A stretch of DNA of 64,000 nt, from contig NZ_CP007128.1 in NCBI RefSeq assembly GCF_000522985.1, positions 3,270,220 to 3,334,219 on the forward strand. Direction: 5' to 3'. Made by a program: the position numbers and the translations under genes. Below, one piece after another: positions 25,014-34,500 of the stretch. Every line of letters begins with the position of its first letter. Position 1 is the first letter of the stretch. Below the pieces are notes generated by a model. It was not told where the DNA came from. It did not search any database and saw only the letters and a list, made by a program, of their open reading frames with translations. The stretch is from Gemmatirosa kalamazoonensis (GTDB lineage Bacteria; Gemmatimonadota; Gemmatimonadetes; Gemmatimonadales; Gemmatimonadaceae).

Positions 25014-26185
25014 CGCGCCGCGCGGTCCCCGACGTCTTCGTCGGGCTCATGTCCGGCACCTCCGTCGACGGGATCTCGGCGGCCGCGGTGCGGTTCGCGG
25101 ATGGCGACGCCGGACGCGTCGCGGCCGACCTCGTGGCGTTCGCGCAGCGCGACTACACGCCGGCCCAGCGCGACCGGCTGCACGCCGCCATGCGCGGCGC
25201 GTCGCCCGAGGAGTACTGCCGGCTGAACTTCGAGCTCGGCGAGTGGTTCGCCGACGCGGCGGCCGCGCTGCTCGCCGACGGCGGCGTGTCGCGCCACGAC
25301 GTGCGCGCGATCGCGTCGCACGGCCACACCATCTGGCACGTGCCGGGCGAGGCCACGTGGCAGCTCGGTGAGTCGGCCGTCATCGCCGAGCGGCTCGCGG
25401 TCGACGTCGTCGCCGACTTTCGCGTGCGCGACATGGCCGCCGGCGGGCAGGGCGCGCCGCTCGTGTCCATCGCCGACACGCTGCTGTTCGCGGGCGACCG
25501 CTGGCGCGCGCTGCAGAACCTCGGCGGCATCGGCAACGTCACGGTGGTGCCGCCGGTGTCGTTAGGCGGCGGCGCGCGCGCGTTCGACACCGGACCCGGC
25601 GTCGCGGTCATCGACGCGGTCGCGCGCCTCGTGCGCCCCGAGCTCCCCTACGACGTCGACGGACGGCTCGCCGCTGCCGGCTCGCCGGTCGCGCGCGTCG
25701 TCGACGTGCTGCTCGCCGAGCCGTACTTCGCCGCGCCGCCGCCGAAGTCGACCGGCCGCGAGCTGTTCAGCGCCGCGTACGTCGAGCGGCTCGTCGCCAT
25801 GTGCCGTGACGCGCGTGCCGACGCGCGCGACGAGGATCTCGTCGCCACCGCGGTATCGCTGACGGCGCGCGCGCTCGCCGACGCGTATCGTCGCTTCCTC
25901 CCCGAGCCGATCGACGACGTGCTCCTCTCCGGCGGCGGAGCGCGCAATCCCGCGCTCGTCGCGGCCATCCAGGCGGAGCTGCACCGCGACCGGCCGGAGG
26001 TGACGGTGCGCGCGTTCGACGACCTGTTCTTCGACGGCGAGGCGAAGGAGGCCGTCGCGTTCGCGCTCCTCGGCTGGCTGCACGTGCACGGACGCGCGGG
26101 CAACGTGCCGACGGCGACCGGCGCGCGGGGCCCGCGCGTGCTCGGCAAGCTGACGCCCGGCGGGCCGCTGGAGCGCGCGTCGTGA
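25010..26185 (+). CDS. anmK: Anhydro-N-acetylmuramic acid kinase
   Basis: A 391-residue ASKHA-fold kinase that opens and phosphorylates 1,6-anhydro-MurNAc to MurNAc-6-phosphate, the substrate of MurQ. Diagnostic blocks: FVGLMSGTSVDGISAA at the N-terminus, AIASHGHTIWHVPG, VVADFRVRDMAAGGQGAPLV, LQNLGGIGNVT, FDTGPGVAVIDAV, and the C-terminal LLSGGGARNPAL. GTG 25010 overlaps the murQ stop. The stop in turn overlaps the start of the GH3 gene. Gene order and overlaps make a single recycling operon almost certain. Length is normal. Confidence 0.95.
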   Translation: MTRRAVPDVFVGLMSGTSVDGISAAAVRFADGDAGRVAADLVAFAQRDYTPAQRDRLHAAMRGASPEEYCRLNFELGEWFADAAAALLADGGVSRHDVRAIASHGHTIWHVPGEATWQLGESAVIAERLAVDVVADFRVRDMAAGGQGAPLVSIADTLLFAGDRWRALQNLGGIGNVTVVPPVSLGGGARAFDTGPGVAVIDAVARLVRPELPYDVDGRLAAAGSPVARVVDVLLAEPYFAAPPPKSTGRELFSAAYVERLVAMCRDARADARDEDLVATAVSLTARALADAYRRFLPEPIDDVLLSGGGARNPALVAAIQAELHRDRPEVTVRAFDDLFFDGEAKEAVAFALLGWLHVHGRAGNVPTATGARGPRVLGKLTPGGPLERAS

Positions 26186-27639
26186 GCACCACTGCGGAGC
26201 TGCTCGTCGTCGCGCTGCGCGCCGACGCCGGCGGTCGACTCACGGCCGCGCGCGAGCAGGCCCTCGCCGCGATCGCGCACGGCGTCGGCGGCTTCGTGCT
26301 GTTCGGCGGCGACCAGGACGCGGTGCGCGCGTTCACGAAGGAGGTGCAACAGCGCTCGCGCACGCCGCTGCTCATCGGCGCGGACCTCGAGCGCGGGGCG
26401 GGGCAGCAGTTCACCGGCGCCGCCGGCCTGCCGCCGCTCGCCGCGCTCGCGTGGCTCGGCGACGCGGAGGCGCTGCGCCGCGCGTCGCGTCTCACCGCGC
26501 GCGAGGCGCGCACGATGGGCGTGAACTGGGACCTCGCCCCCGTCGTGGATCTCGAGCTGGCCGACGACGCGGCCGTCGTCGGCACGCGATCGTTAGGCGC
26601 CGATCCCGCGGTCGTCGGGCGCATGGCGGCGGAGTGGATCACCGCGTGTCAGGCCGAGGGCGTGCTCGCCTGCGCGAAGCACTTCCCGGGGCTCGGCCGC
26701 GCGCCGCTCGACGCCGACGGCCAGGCGCCCGTGGTGCGCGCCGACCGCGACGCGATGCACGCGACCGACCTCGTGCCGTTCCGCGCGGCGATCGACGCCG
26801 GCGTCGCGTCGATGATGACCGCGCACGCGGCCTATCCCGCGCTCGACCCGAGCGGCATGCCGGCGATGTTCTCGCGCGAGCTGCTGCAGTGGCTCCTGCG
26901 CCAGCAGATGCGCTACGACAACCTCGTCGTCGCCCATCTACCCACCGCGGTGCGCGGCACGCCCGGCGGCGACGAGGGTGAGGCGGCGGTGCGCGCGCTC
27001 GCCGCGGGCTGCGACGTGCTGCTCGCGCCCAACGACGTGCCCGCGGTGATCGCCGCGCTCGAGCGCGCGCTCGCCGAGCGGCGGCTGGATCCCGAGCGCA
27101 CGCGGCAGAGCGTCAGGCGGCGTCTGAAGTGGGCGCAGTGGGCCGCGCCGCCTAACGACTGGCGCCGCCCGACGGCGTCCGACGCCGCGTGGGGCGCGCA
27201 ACTGTGCGACCGCGTGGTGCATCTCGTGCGCGGCGCGCCGCCCGCGCTGCCGCAGGTGGTCGAGGTGCTCTACGTCGACTGCGGCGCCGAGGCGAGCGCG
27301 TACGACGGGTTCGTCGACACGCTGCGCACCGCGGGACACGAGGTGCGCCCGGTCGACGAGCCGTCGCCGGCCGATGCGGGAGCCCCGCTCGTCGTCGCGC
27401 TGTTCCCGGGCGACGACGCGGAGCACGGCGACGCCGACGCGCAGGCCGACGTCGCGTCGCGCGTCGCCGCGGTGTGCGCGAGCGCGTCGCAGGCCGGGCG
27501 CCTGCCGATCGTCGCGCTGTTCGCGCATCCGAGCCTCGCGTCGGCCGTGCCGGACGAGGTGCCGCTGCTGTGCGCGTGGACGGGCGACGTCGCCATGCAG
27601 CGCGCCGCGGCGCGCTGGCTCGCCGCGCGGCGCGGCTGA
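26182..27639 (+). CDS. GH3 NagZ-like protein, probably catalytically inactive
   Basis: A 485-residue relative of beta-N-acetylhexosaminidase NagZ, which would supply anhydro-MurNAc to the two upstream enzymes. Barrel blocks are recognisable: GVGGFVLFGG, PLLIGADLERGAGQQF, NWDLAPVVDL, VVGTRSLGADP, CAKHFPGLGRAPLDADG. But the loop that in NagZ reads KHFPGHG-T--DSH is KHFPGLGRAPLDAD, losing the catalytic His of the Asp-His dyad, and the nucleophile segment (usually VVTDD or VVSDA) is LVVAHLPTAV with no Asp. A ~130-residue C-terminal domain (ALPQVVEVLYVDCG onward) is unusual for short NagZ. Likely a binding or regulatory pseudoenzyme, unless the active site has moved. ATG overlap of four bases with anmK. 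Confidence 0.8.
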   Translation: MSTTAELLVVALRADAGGRLTAAREQALAAIAHGVGGFVLFGGDQDAVRAFTKEVQQRSRTPLLIGADLERGAGQQFTGAAGLPPLAALAWLGDAEALRRASRLTAREARTMGVNWDLAPVVDLELADDAAVVGTRSLGADPAVVGRMAAEWITACQAEGVLACAKHFPGLGRAPLDADGQAPVVRADRDAMHATDLVPFRAAIDAGVASMMTAHAAYPALDPSGMPAMFSRELLQWLLRQQMRYDNLVVAHLPTAVRGTPGGDEGEAAVRALAAGCDVLLAPNDVPAVIAALERALAERRLDPERTRQSVRRRLKWAQWAAPPNDWRRPTASDAAWGAQLCDRVVHLVRGAPPALPQVVEVLYVDCGAEASAYDGFVDTLRTAGHEVRPVDEPSPADAGAPLVVALFPGDDAEHGDADAQADVASRVAAVCASASQAGRLPIVALFAHPSLASAVPDEVPLLCAWTGDVAMQRAAARWLAARRG

Positions 27640-27641
27640 TC

Positions 27642-28142
27642 TCAGCGCCCGTCGACCGGCACGGCGACGGGCTGCCACACGTCGTCGCCGGCGGCGCCCG
27701 CGATCAGGCCGATCACCCCGCCGACGATCCCGAGCGCGCCGCCGAGGATCGCGGCGCGATCGCCGCGACCGATGGTGAACTCGCCCGGCGGATCGTCCGG
27801 CATGATCGCGCCGACGGCGGCGCCGATCGCGGCGCAGGTGCCCGCCCCCATCAGGAACCCGCGCAGCGGGCGTCGCCGTCGACCGCGGAACAGCTCGACG
27901 CGGGTATCGCGCGTCAGCGGCACGGCGACCGTCTCGGCACGATCGACGGCAACGACCAGCGTGTCGCCGCGCATGGCGACGACTCTCGCCTGGATGCCGT
28001 TCCGGAATCGGCTGCCCGAGTCGCTCTGGGTGACGCGTACGCGGGCCCCGGCGGGCAGCGGCGCCGCGAGCGTCACCCGGCTCTGAGCGAGCGCGCTGCG
28101 GGCGCCGACTACGAGGAGCGCACCGAGGACCAGACGTCGCAT
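27642..28142 (-). CDS. Small exported protein with glycine-zipper membrane segment
   Basis: A 166-residue protein with a signal peptide (LVLGALLVVGARSALAQ). Residues ~25-90 are beta-rich (GARVRVTQSD, ARVVAMRGDTLVVAVD, VAVPLTRDTRVELFRG), similar to small SH3-like barrels, followed by RRRRP and two Gly/Ala-rich hydrophobic segments (GFLMGAGTCAAIGAAVGAIM; ILGGALGIVGGVIGLIAGAA). This layout is frequent in secreted proteins of unknown function in this kind of genome. It is convergent with the recycling operon, two bases after its stop. No catalytic residues are evident. Confidence 0.75.
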   Translation of the reverse strand: MRRLVLGALLVVGARSALAQSRVTLAAPLPAGARVRVTQSDSGSRFRNGIQARVVAMRGDTLVVAVDRAETVAVPLTRDTRVELFRGRRRRPLRGFLMGAGTCAAIGAAVGAIMPDDPPGEFTIGRGDRAAILGGALGIVGGVIGLIAGAAGDDVWQPVAVPVDGR

Positions 28143-28183
28143 GCGGACTTCGCGCGCGCTCCGCGGCGGCGATGCCTAACGGC

Positions 28184-28399
28184 TCAGCGGTGCAGCAGCT
28201 GCCAGAGCGAGAGCAGCGCGACGAGGATCGCCGCCGCACCGAGCACGAGGTAGTACACCCGCACGCGCTCCCGCCGCTCGCGCACCGCGTTGCCCTGGTG
28301 CGGCAACACCGGCGACGAGGGCGCGGGCGGCCGCTCGGGGATGCGCGGGGCGGGAGACACGCCCCCGGGCGGCGTGGCGCTCAGCGGCGCGCCGCTCAC
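28184..28399 (-). CDS. 71-residue tail-anchored membrane protein after PP2C
   Basis: A short Pro-rich N-terminal stretch (residues 1-40) is followed by a basic patch (RERRERVRV) and a single C-terminal membrane helix (YYLVLGAAAILVALLSLW), ending QLLHR. By the positive-inside rule the N-terminus should be cytoplasmic. GTG 28399 overlaps the PP2C stop as GTGA, so it is co-translated and may tether or regulate the phosphatase; that is inference. The motif GCCTAAC lies at 28174-28180, just after the stop. Confidence 0.7.
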   Translation of the reverse strand: MSGAPLSATPPGGVSPAPRIPERPPAPSSPVLPHQGNAVRERRERVRVYYLVLGAAAILVALLSLWQLLHR

Positions 28400-29400
28400 C
28401 GCGGGGGCAGCGTCGCGGTCACGGGCACCGACTCGGACGGCGTGCGCCGCTCCTCCGTCTGGCCCGCGAGCAGGAACGCCTGGTGGCCGACGGCGTCGCC
28501 GGTCGACGGCGGCGTGAGCGCCGCGCCGTCGAACCGCGCCGCGACGACGGTGATGTTGTCCGGGCCCCCGCGGTCGTTCGCGCGGTCGATCAGGTCGCGG
28601 CACAGCGCATCGAGATCGGGCGCCGTCGCCGCGATCTGCGCCAGCTCCTCGGCGCGGACCTGCCCGAACAACCCGTCGCTGCACAGCACGAGCAGGTCGC
28701 CGCGCCGCAGCAGCTGGTGCGTGAGGTCGATCTTCACGCTCGTCTCGGGGCCGAGCGCCTGCAGGATGATGTTGCGGCGCGCGCTCAGCTCCGCCTGCTC
28801 GGGGGTGATCTCCCCGGCCTCGACGAGCTTCTGCATCAGCGACTGGTCCTTCGTGATCTGCTGCGCCGCGCCGTCGCGGATGATGTACGCGCGGCTGTCG
28901 CCGACCTGCGCGAGGAACAGCGTATCGCCGAGGAGGGCCGCGGCGGTGATCGTCGTCCCCATGCCGTGCAGCTCGCGGTTCCGCTGCGCGTGCAGGTGGA
29001 TCGCCTCGTTCGCCGCCAGCGTCGCATCGCGGAGCGCGGTGGCGAAGCGCGCCGGGTCGGCCGCCGGGCCGGCGAGGCGGTTGCGCAGCGTGTCGAAGAC
29101 GGTCTGCACCGCCATGTGGCTCGCCACCTCGCCGGCGGCGGCGCCGCCGAGCCCGTCGGCGACGATAAACAACATCCCCGGGTTGCCGGTCAGCACCTCC
29201 TGCGGCCGGGCCGGCGCCTCGCCGTCGTCGAACCGCAGTGCCTCCTCGGCGCGCAGATCGGCGACGAGGAACGCGTCCTCGTTGTGCTCCCGGGTCCGCC
29301 CGACGTCGGTGCGCGCGAAGACGCGCACCACCACTCCCGTCGCGGCGGCCATCTCGGAGGTGTCGGGCGACAAGATCACGCCCACGCTTCGGCTCGGCAC
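28396..29400 (-). CDS. PP2C-family protein serine/threonine phosphatase
   Basis: A 334-residue metal-dependent phosphatase expected to reverse phosphorylation by the Hanks-type kinases of the window. Family motifs in order: TDVGRTREHNEDAF (metal Asp), FIVADGLGGAAAGEVAS (metal Asp), MGTTITAAALLGDTLFLAQV, GDSRAYIIRDGAAQQITKDQ, CSDGLFGQV, and GGPDNITVVAARFD with the last metal Asp. There is a ~60-residue tail without motif. GTG 29400 is the longest start; ATG 29352 begins just before the domain and is equally possible. A TATCTT box on the minus strand at 29497-29492 is a candidate -10. Confidence 0.93.
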   Translation of the reverse strand: MPSRSVGVILSPDTSEMAAATGVVVRVFARTDVGRTREHNEDAFLVADLRAEEALRFDDGEAPARPQEVLTGNPGMLFIVADGLGGAAAGEVASHMAVQTVFDTLRNRLAGPAADPARFATALRDATLAANEAIHLHAQRNRELHGMGTTITAAALLGDTLFLAQVGDSRAYIIRDGAAQQITKDQSLMQKLVEAGEITPEQAELSARRNIILQALGPETSVKIDLTHQLLRRGDLLVLCSDGLFGQVRAEELAQIAATAPDLDALCRDLIDRANDRGGPDNITVVAARFDGAALTPPSTGDAVGHQAFLLAGQTEERRTPSESVPVTATLPPR

Positions 29401-29574
29401 GGGAACAGGCGCATGCGACCACTACGCCCGCCGACCGAGAAGGTTGCGCCCTGGAAGCTGCGCCGAGTGCCGAGTGTCATCCGGCGCGAAGATAGACGCC
29501 GCTCAGAGGGGGGTCAATCGCCGGGGCCGTCCGTCGCCGCGACCGGCGTGACTCCCCGCACCCCCGGCCCGCCG

Positions 29575-29580
29575 TTAGTT
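29575..29580 (+). promoter_or_regulatory. Candidate -10 for the amidase gene
   Basis: TTAGTT followed by a C-rich run ends 9 bases before the ATG at 29590, leaving a very short or no leader and no ribosome binding site. It is one of several AT-rich hexamers placed directly before start codons in this window. Confidence 0.35.
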
Positions 29581-29589
29581 TCCCCGCGC

Positions 29590-31500
29590 ATGACGACCCG
29601 CCCTGCGGCCCGTCCTGCGCGCGTCGCGATCGCGCCCGTCCTCGCCAGCCTGCTCGCCAGCGCGTTCGGCTGCGCCCGCGCCCGTCCGACGCCCACGCCG
29701 GCGCCGACGCCCGCCGAGGCTCCCGAGCGCGTCGGGCTGCCACCGGTGCCGCGCGTGAACGGCGCCCTGAACATCCGTGTCGTCTCCCCCGGCGAGAACC
29801 AGGCGCTCGGCCGGCTCGACTCGACGTTCGTGTTCGGCCAGGTGGGAAGCGGCGACGCGACCCTGCGGATCAACGGCGAGACGGTCCCCGTGGCCCCGAA
29901 CGGGGCGTTCCTCGCGTTCGTGCCGGTGCCCCCGGCGTCCGCGCCGCGCTACGAGCTGGTCGCGGTCCGCGGTGCGGACACGGCACGCCGGACGATCCCG
30001 GTGCGGGTGGCGCCGCGGCGTCCGCTCGGCGCCACCGGCTCGCTGGCCGTCGACGAGGAGAGCATGGGGCCGGCCGAGACCCTGTCGCTCCGCGGCGACG
30101 AGCCCGTGCGCGTGACGCTCCGCGCGCCGCGCAACGCCACCGTCTGGATCGCCGCCGACTCGGCGCGCATCCCGCTCGTCGACTGGTCGGCGGCGCGCGG
30201 CGTGGCCCCGGGCGACGATGCGGCGACCACCTGGGTGACCGAGGTGCCGGCACGGGTGCTCGCCGCCGCGCGCTCGGCCCGCCTCGTCGCCGCGCGCGGA
30301 CGCGACACCGTCCGCCTGCGGCCGCTGCGCGTCACGCTCGCCGACCGCCCCGGCACGGGGCCCGACTCGACGCTCGCGCGCGACTTCGTGATGCTCGGCC
30401 GCCCCGACGCCGCGGCCGACACCGATCGCGTGATCATCGGCCGGCCGGTGCCGGGGGGCTTCTACAAGTGGTTCTTCATCCCCGGCACGATCGTCGAGCG
30501 CACCGGCGTGCAGGGCGAGTTCACGCGCGTACGCCTCGACTCGCGGCTGGAGGTCTGGGTGCCTAACGCCGACGTCGTCGCGCTGCCGGCCGGCGCCGCG
30601 CCGGCGCGCCGCGTCGTGGGCAACGTGCGCCTCGCGCCATCCGCCGGGTGGGTCGACGTCACGTTCGGCACCGGCGACCGGCCCCCGTACGAGATCGTCG
30701 AGCGCGGCACCGACGTGGACCTGCTGCTCTACGGTACGCAGCTCACGCCCGAGATCCTGCCGATGATCGGCAACGACACGCTCGTGCGGCAGATCGTGTG
30801 GACGCAGGACGCGACCGACCGCGCGCGCGTGACGCTACGGTTGTCGCGCGCGCCGTACGGCTATCAGGTGCTGTGGGACGCGGCGGGTGGATCGTTCACG
30901 CTGCGGCTGCGGCGCACGCCGACGATCGACCCGCGCGCGCCGCTGCGTGGTCTCACCGTCGTCGTGGACCCGGGCCACCCGCCCGGCGGCGCGACGGGCG
31001 GCACGGGGCTCACCGAGCCGGCCGCCGTGCTCCCGGTGGGCTTCCTCGTACGCGACATGCTCCAGCAGCGTGGCGCGAAGGTCGTCATGACGCGGACGAC
31101 CGCGGACCCCGTGGCATTGGGCGACCGCGCCGTCATCGCGCGCCGCGCGAACGCCGACGTGTTCGTGTCCATCCATCTCAACGCGTTCGGCGAGGGCACC
31201 AACCCGTTCGCGAACTACGGCACGAGCACGCTGTTCTACCACCAGCACTCGGAGCCGCTCGCACGGTACGTCGAGCGCGAGCTCGTGAAGCGCTTCCGCA
31301 TTCCCGACCTCGGCGTGCACTACCAGAACCTCGCCGTGGCGCGCCCGACGTGGTATCCGGCGGTGCTCACCGAGGGGCTGTTCCTCATGTTCCCGGAGCA
31401 GGAGAACGCGATGCGCACGCCGGAAGGGCGCGAGCTCTACGCGCGCGGCATCGTCGCCGGTCTGGAATCGTATTTCCGTGACCTGGCCGGTCCGCGCTGA
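29590..31500 (+). CDS. N-acetylmuramoyl-L-alanine amidase (AmiC/Amidase_3 type), lipoprotein
   Basis: A 636-residue exported peptidoglycan amidase that cuts the bond between MurNAc and the stem peptide. It begins with a lipoprotein-like signal (VLASLLASAFGCARA) and a Pro/Thr-rich spacer. Residues ~55-400 contain beta domains (ALNIRVVSPGENQALG; an SH3-like FTRVRLDSRLEVWVPNADV). The catalytic domain (~455-636) has the zinc ligands: His in VVVDPGHPPG, Glu in GLTEPAAVLP and His in VFVSIHLNAF, and the late catalytic Glu in AVLTEGLFLM. The start ATG follows a TTAGTT -10-like box. The 3' end overlaps the next frame start by 23 bases. Confidence 0.93.
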   Translation: MTTRPAARPARVAIAPVLASLLASAFGCARARPTPTPAPTPAEAPERVGLPPVPRVNGALNIRVVSPGENQALGRLDSTFVFGQVGSGDATLRINGETVPVAPNGAFLAFVPVPPASAPRYELVAVRGADTARRTIPVRVAPRRPLGATGSLAVDEESMGPAETLSLRGDEPVRVTLRAPRNATVWIAADSARIPLVDWSAARGVAPGDDAATTWVTEVPARVLAAARSARLVAARGRDTVRLRPLRVTLADRPGTGPDSTLARDFVMLGRPDAAADTDRVIIGRPVPGGFYKWFFIPGTIVERTGVQGEFTRVRLDSRLEVWVPNADVVALPAGAAPARRVVGNVRLAPSAGWVDVTFGTGDRPPYEIVERGTDVDLLLYGTQLTPEILPMIGNDTLVRQIVWTQDATDRARVTLRLSRAPYGYQVLWDAAGGSFTLRLRRTPTIDPRAPLRGLTVVVDPGHPPGGATGGTGLTEPAAVLPVGFLVRDMLQQRGAKVVMTRTTADPVALGDRAVIARRANADVFVSIHLNAFGEGTNPFANYGTSTLFYHQHSEPLARYVERELVKRFRIPDLGVHYQNLAVARPTWYPAVLTEGLFLMFPEQENAMRTPEGRELYARGIVAGLESYFRDLAGPR

Positions 31501-34500
31501 CACGGTGAGCGTGGAGCGTGGAGCGGGGAGCGTGGAGCACCGAGGGCGTGTTCGCTCCACACTCCGCGCTCTACGCTCGCTCGCCGTGCTGGGATGCCTA
31601 ACGGCACGCGCGGCGCTCGCGCAGGGAGTCGACCCCCGGGGTGACTGGCGGACGCTCGCCACGCCGCACTTCCGCGTGCACTTCCCGACGACGCTCGACG
31701 ACCAGGGGCGGCAGGCCGCCGCCGCGGCGGAGCGGGCGTGGGGGCTGCTCGCGAGCGAGCTCGCGCCGCCGCGGGGGCCGGTCGACCTCGTGCTCACCGA
31801 CAACGTCGACTTCTCGAACGGCTACGCGCAGCGCGTGCCGACGAACCGCATCGTCATTTACGCGCAGCCGCCGATCGACGCGTCGTCGCTGCGCGCGTTC
31901 TACGGCGACTGGCTGCCGATCGTCATCACCCACGAGCTGACGCACGTCTTCCATCTCGACCGCACGCGCGGCGTGTGGCGACTGGCGCAGGGGATCTTCG
32001 GCCGCAACCCGGCGCTGTTCCCCAACTCGTACGGGCCGTCGTGGCTCACCGAGGGGCTCGCGGTCTACTTCGAGTCGCGGCTCACCGGCGCCGGACGCAT
32101 CGTCGGCTCGCAGCACCGTCTCATCGCGCGCGCGGCTGCCGCCGACGCCGAGATCCCGCGCCTCGATCAGCTCAGTCTCGCCGGCTCGGTGTTCCCGTTG
32201 GGCGATCGCGCGTACGCGTACGGATCGCTCGTCGTCGACTACATCGCGCGGCACGGCGGCCCGCAGAAGGTCGGCGATTTCGTCGACCGGCAGAGCGCGC
32301 AGCTGATCCCGTGGCGGCTCGACCACGCCGCGCGCGCCGCGTTCGGGCTCTCGTTCACCGACGCGTGGCGCGCGTGGCGCGACTCGGTCGTGCGCGACGT
32401 CGGTGCGCGGCGCGACACGAGCGCGTGGCGCGAGCTCACGCGCTCCGGCTGGTTCGTGGAGTCGCCGCGCTGGGCCGACGCGCGCACGCTGCTCTACGGC
32501 GCGAACGATGGCCGCTCGGTGCCGGCGCTGGAGCGCGTGGACGTCGCCGGCGACCGGCGGCGTCTCGGGCGGCGCAACTCGCTCTCGCCGAACGTGCCGT
32601 TGCCCGGCGGCCGCGTGCTGTTCGCGCAGACCGACTTCACCGACCGCTTCGAAGTGCGCAGCGACCTCTGGGTGCAGGACGCGTCGGTCGGCGACCCGGG
32701 ATTCGGCGCGGCGTCGCGCGGGCAGCGGCGCCTCACGCGCGGCGCGCGCCTGACGAGCCCCGACGCGCGCGCCGACGGCTCCATCGTCGCCGTGCAGTCG
32801 GCGGCGGGGCTCACGTGGCTCGTGCGGGTGTCGCCGGACGGCCGCACGATCGTCCCGCTCACGCGCGCATCGGCGGACACGCAGTGGACGGAGCCGCGCT
32901 GGTCGCCCGACGGCAGGATCGTCGCCGCCGTGCAGCTCGTGCGCGGCGGGCATTCCGCGGTCGTCGTGCTCGACACCACCGGGCGCGCGCTCGTCGACGC
33001 CGTGCGCGACCGCGCGGTGAACGGCGCGCCGAGCTGGTCGCCCGACGGCAGGCGGCTCTACTGGTCGTCCGACCGTACGGGTGCGCCGCAGATCTACGCC
33101 GCCGACGTGCGCGACCTCGCACGCGTCGGCCCCGCGCGGCGCTTGAGCGGCGTGACGACCGGACTCGGCGACCCCGCGCCGTCGCCCGACGGTCGCGTGC
33201 TCGGTGCGCTGCTGTTCCACGTCGACGGGTACCACGTCGCGGTCACCGACGAGGCGCGGCTCGACGCCGTCGCGACGGACGGCGACGCGACGTACTACAC
33301 GGCCGCGTCGCGGCTGGCCGCGGAGGCGGAGCGCACGACGGGTGCGACGACCCGCTACCGACCGTGGCGCTCGCTGCTGCCGCGCTACTGGACGCCGATC
33401 TCGGGCCCCTCCGACGGTGGCAGCGTCACGCTCGGCGCGGCGACGAGCGGCGTCGACGTGCTCGGACGGCACTCGTACGCCGCGCAGGCGACGATGAACC
33501 TCGACACGCGCGACCTCGAGGGCGGCGTCGCGTATCGCTACGCGCGGCTCGCGCAGCCGCTCGTCGATCTCAGCGCGAGCCAGTCGTGGGTGTACGACAG
33601 CACGCTGGTGCGCGCGAGCGGAGTGCTCGACACGGTGCCGCTGTTTCGCCGGTCGCGCACCGCGGCGCTCACGCTCACGTTCACGCGGCCGCGCGTGCGC
33701 ACCGGCGCGTCGCTGTCGGTCGGCGCGCTGTACGAGCAGCGGGGCTACACGTCGACGTTCGCGCCGCTCGTGCCGCGCGCCGACTCGATACTCGGCCGCT
33801 CGTTCCCGGCGCTGTTCGTGTCGGCGGGATGGTCGAACACGCGCCGTCCGGTGCGCAGCATCTCGCCGGAGGACGGCGTGTCGCTCTCCGGGTCCGTGCA
33901 GCAGCGGTGGCAGGAGGGGCGGCTCGGACCGTGGTCGCGCCGCGCGACCGGCGTCGGCCGGCTGTTCAAGTCGCTCGACCTCCCGGGGTTCGCGCACCAC
34001 GTGCTGGCGCTGCGCGCCGCCGGCGGCGCGACCGACGCGCGCACCGCGACCGAGCTCACGGCGGGCGGCGTGAGCGGCAGCTCGGCGGAGGTGCTGCCGG
34101 GGCTCACGATCGGCGACCCGTCGCGCACGTTCGGCGTGCGCGGGTTCGCGGGCGGCGCGCAGCAGGGCGTGCGCGCGGCGGCCGGCTCGGTGGAGTACCG
34201 CGCGCCGCTCGCGCTGCCGGCGCGCGGCGCGCGCCTGCTGCCGGTGTTCGCCGACCGGCTGTTCGTCACCGCGTTCGCCGACGCGGGGAGCGCGTGGTGT
34301 CCGACGTCGGTGAGCCGCACGGCCCAGCCGCTGTGCCTGGCGACGGCGTCGGGCGCGCCGTCGCGCCGCTCGCCGACGTCGCCGACGTGGATGGCGTCGG
34401 TCGGCGCGGAGCTCGGCCTCGACGCGGCGCTCTCGTACGACGTGCCGTACCGCTTCCGACTCGGCGTCGCGGCACCGGTGGCGCAGCGCGACCTCGCGCC

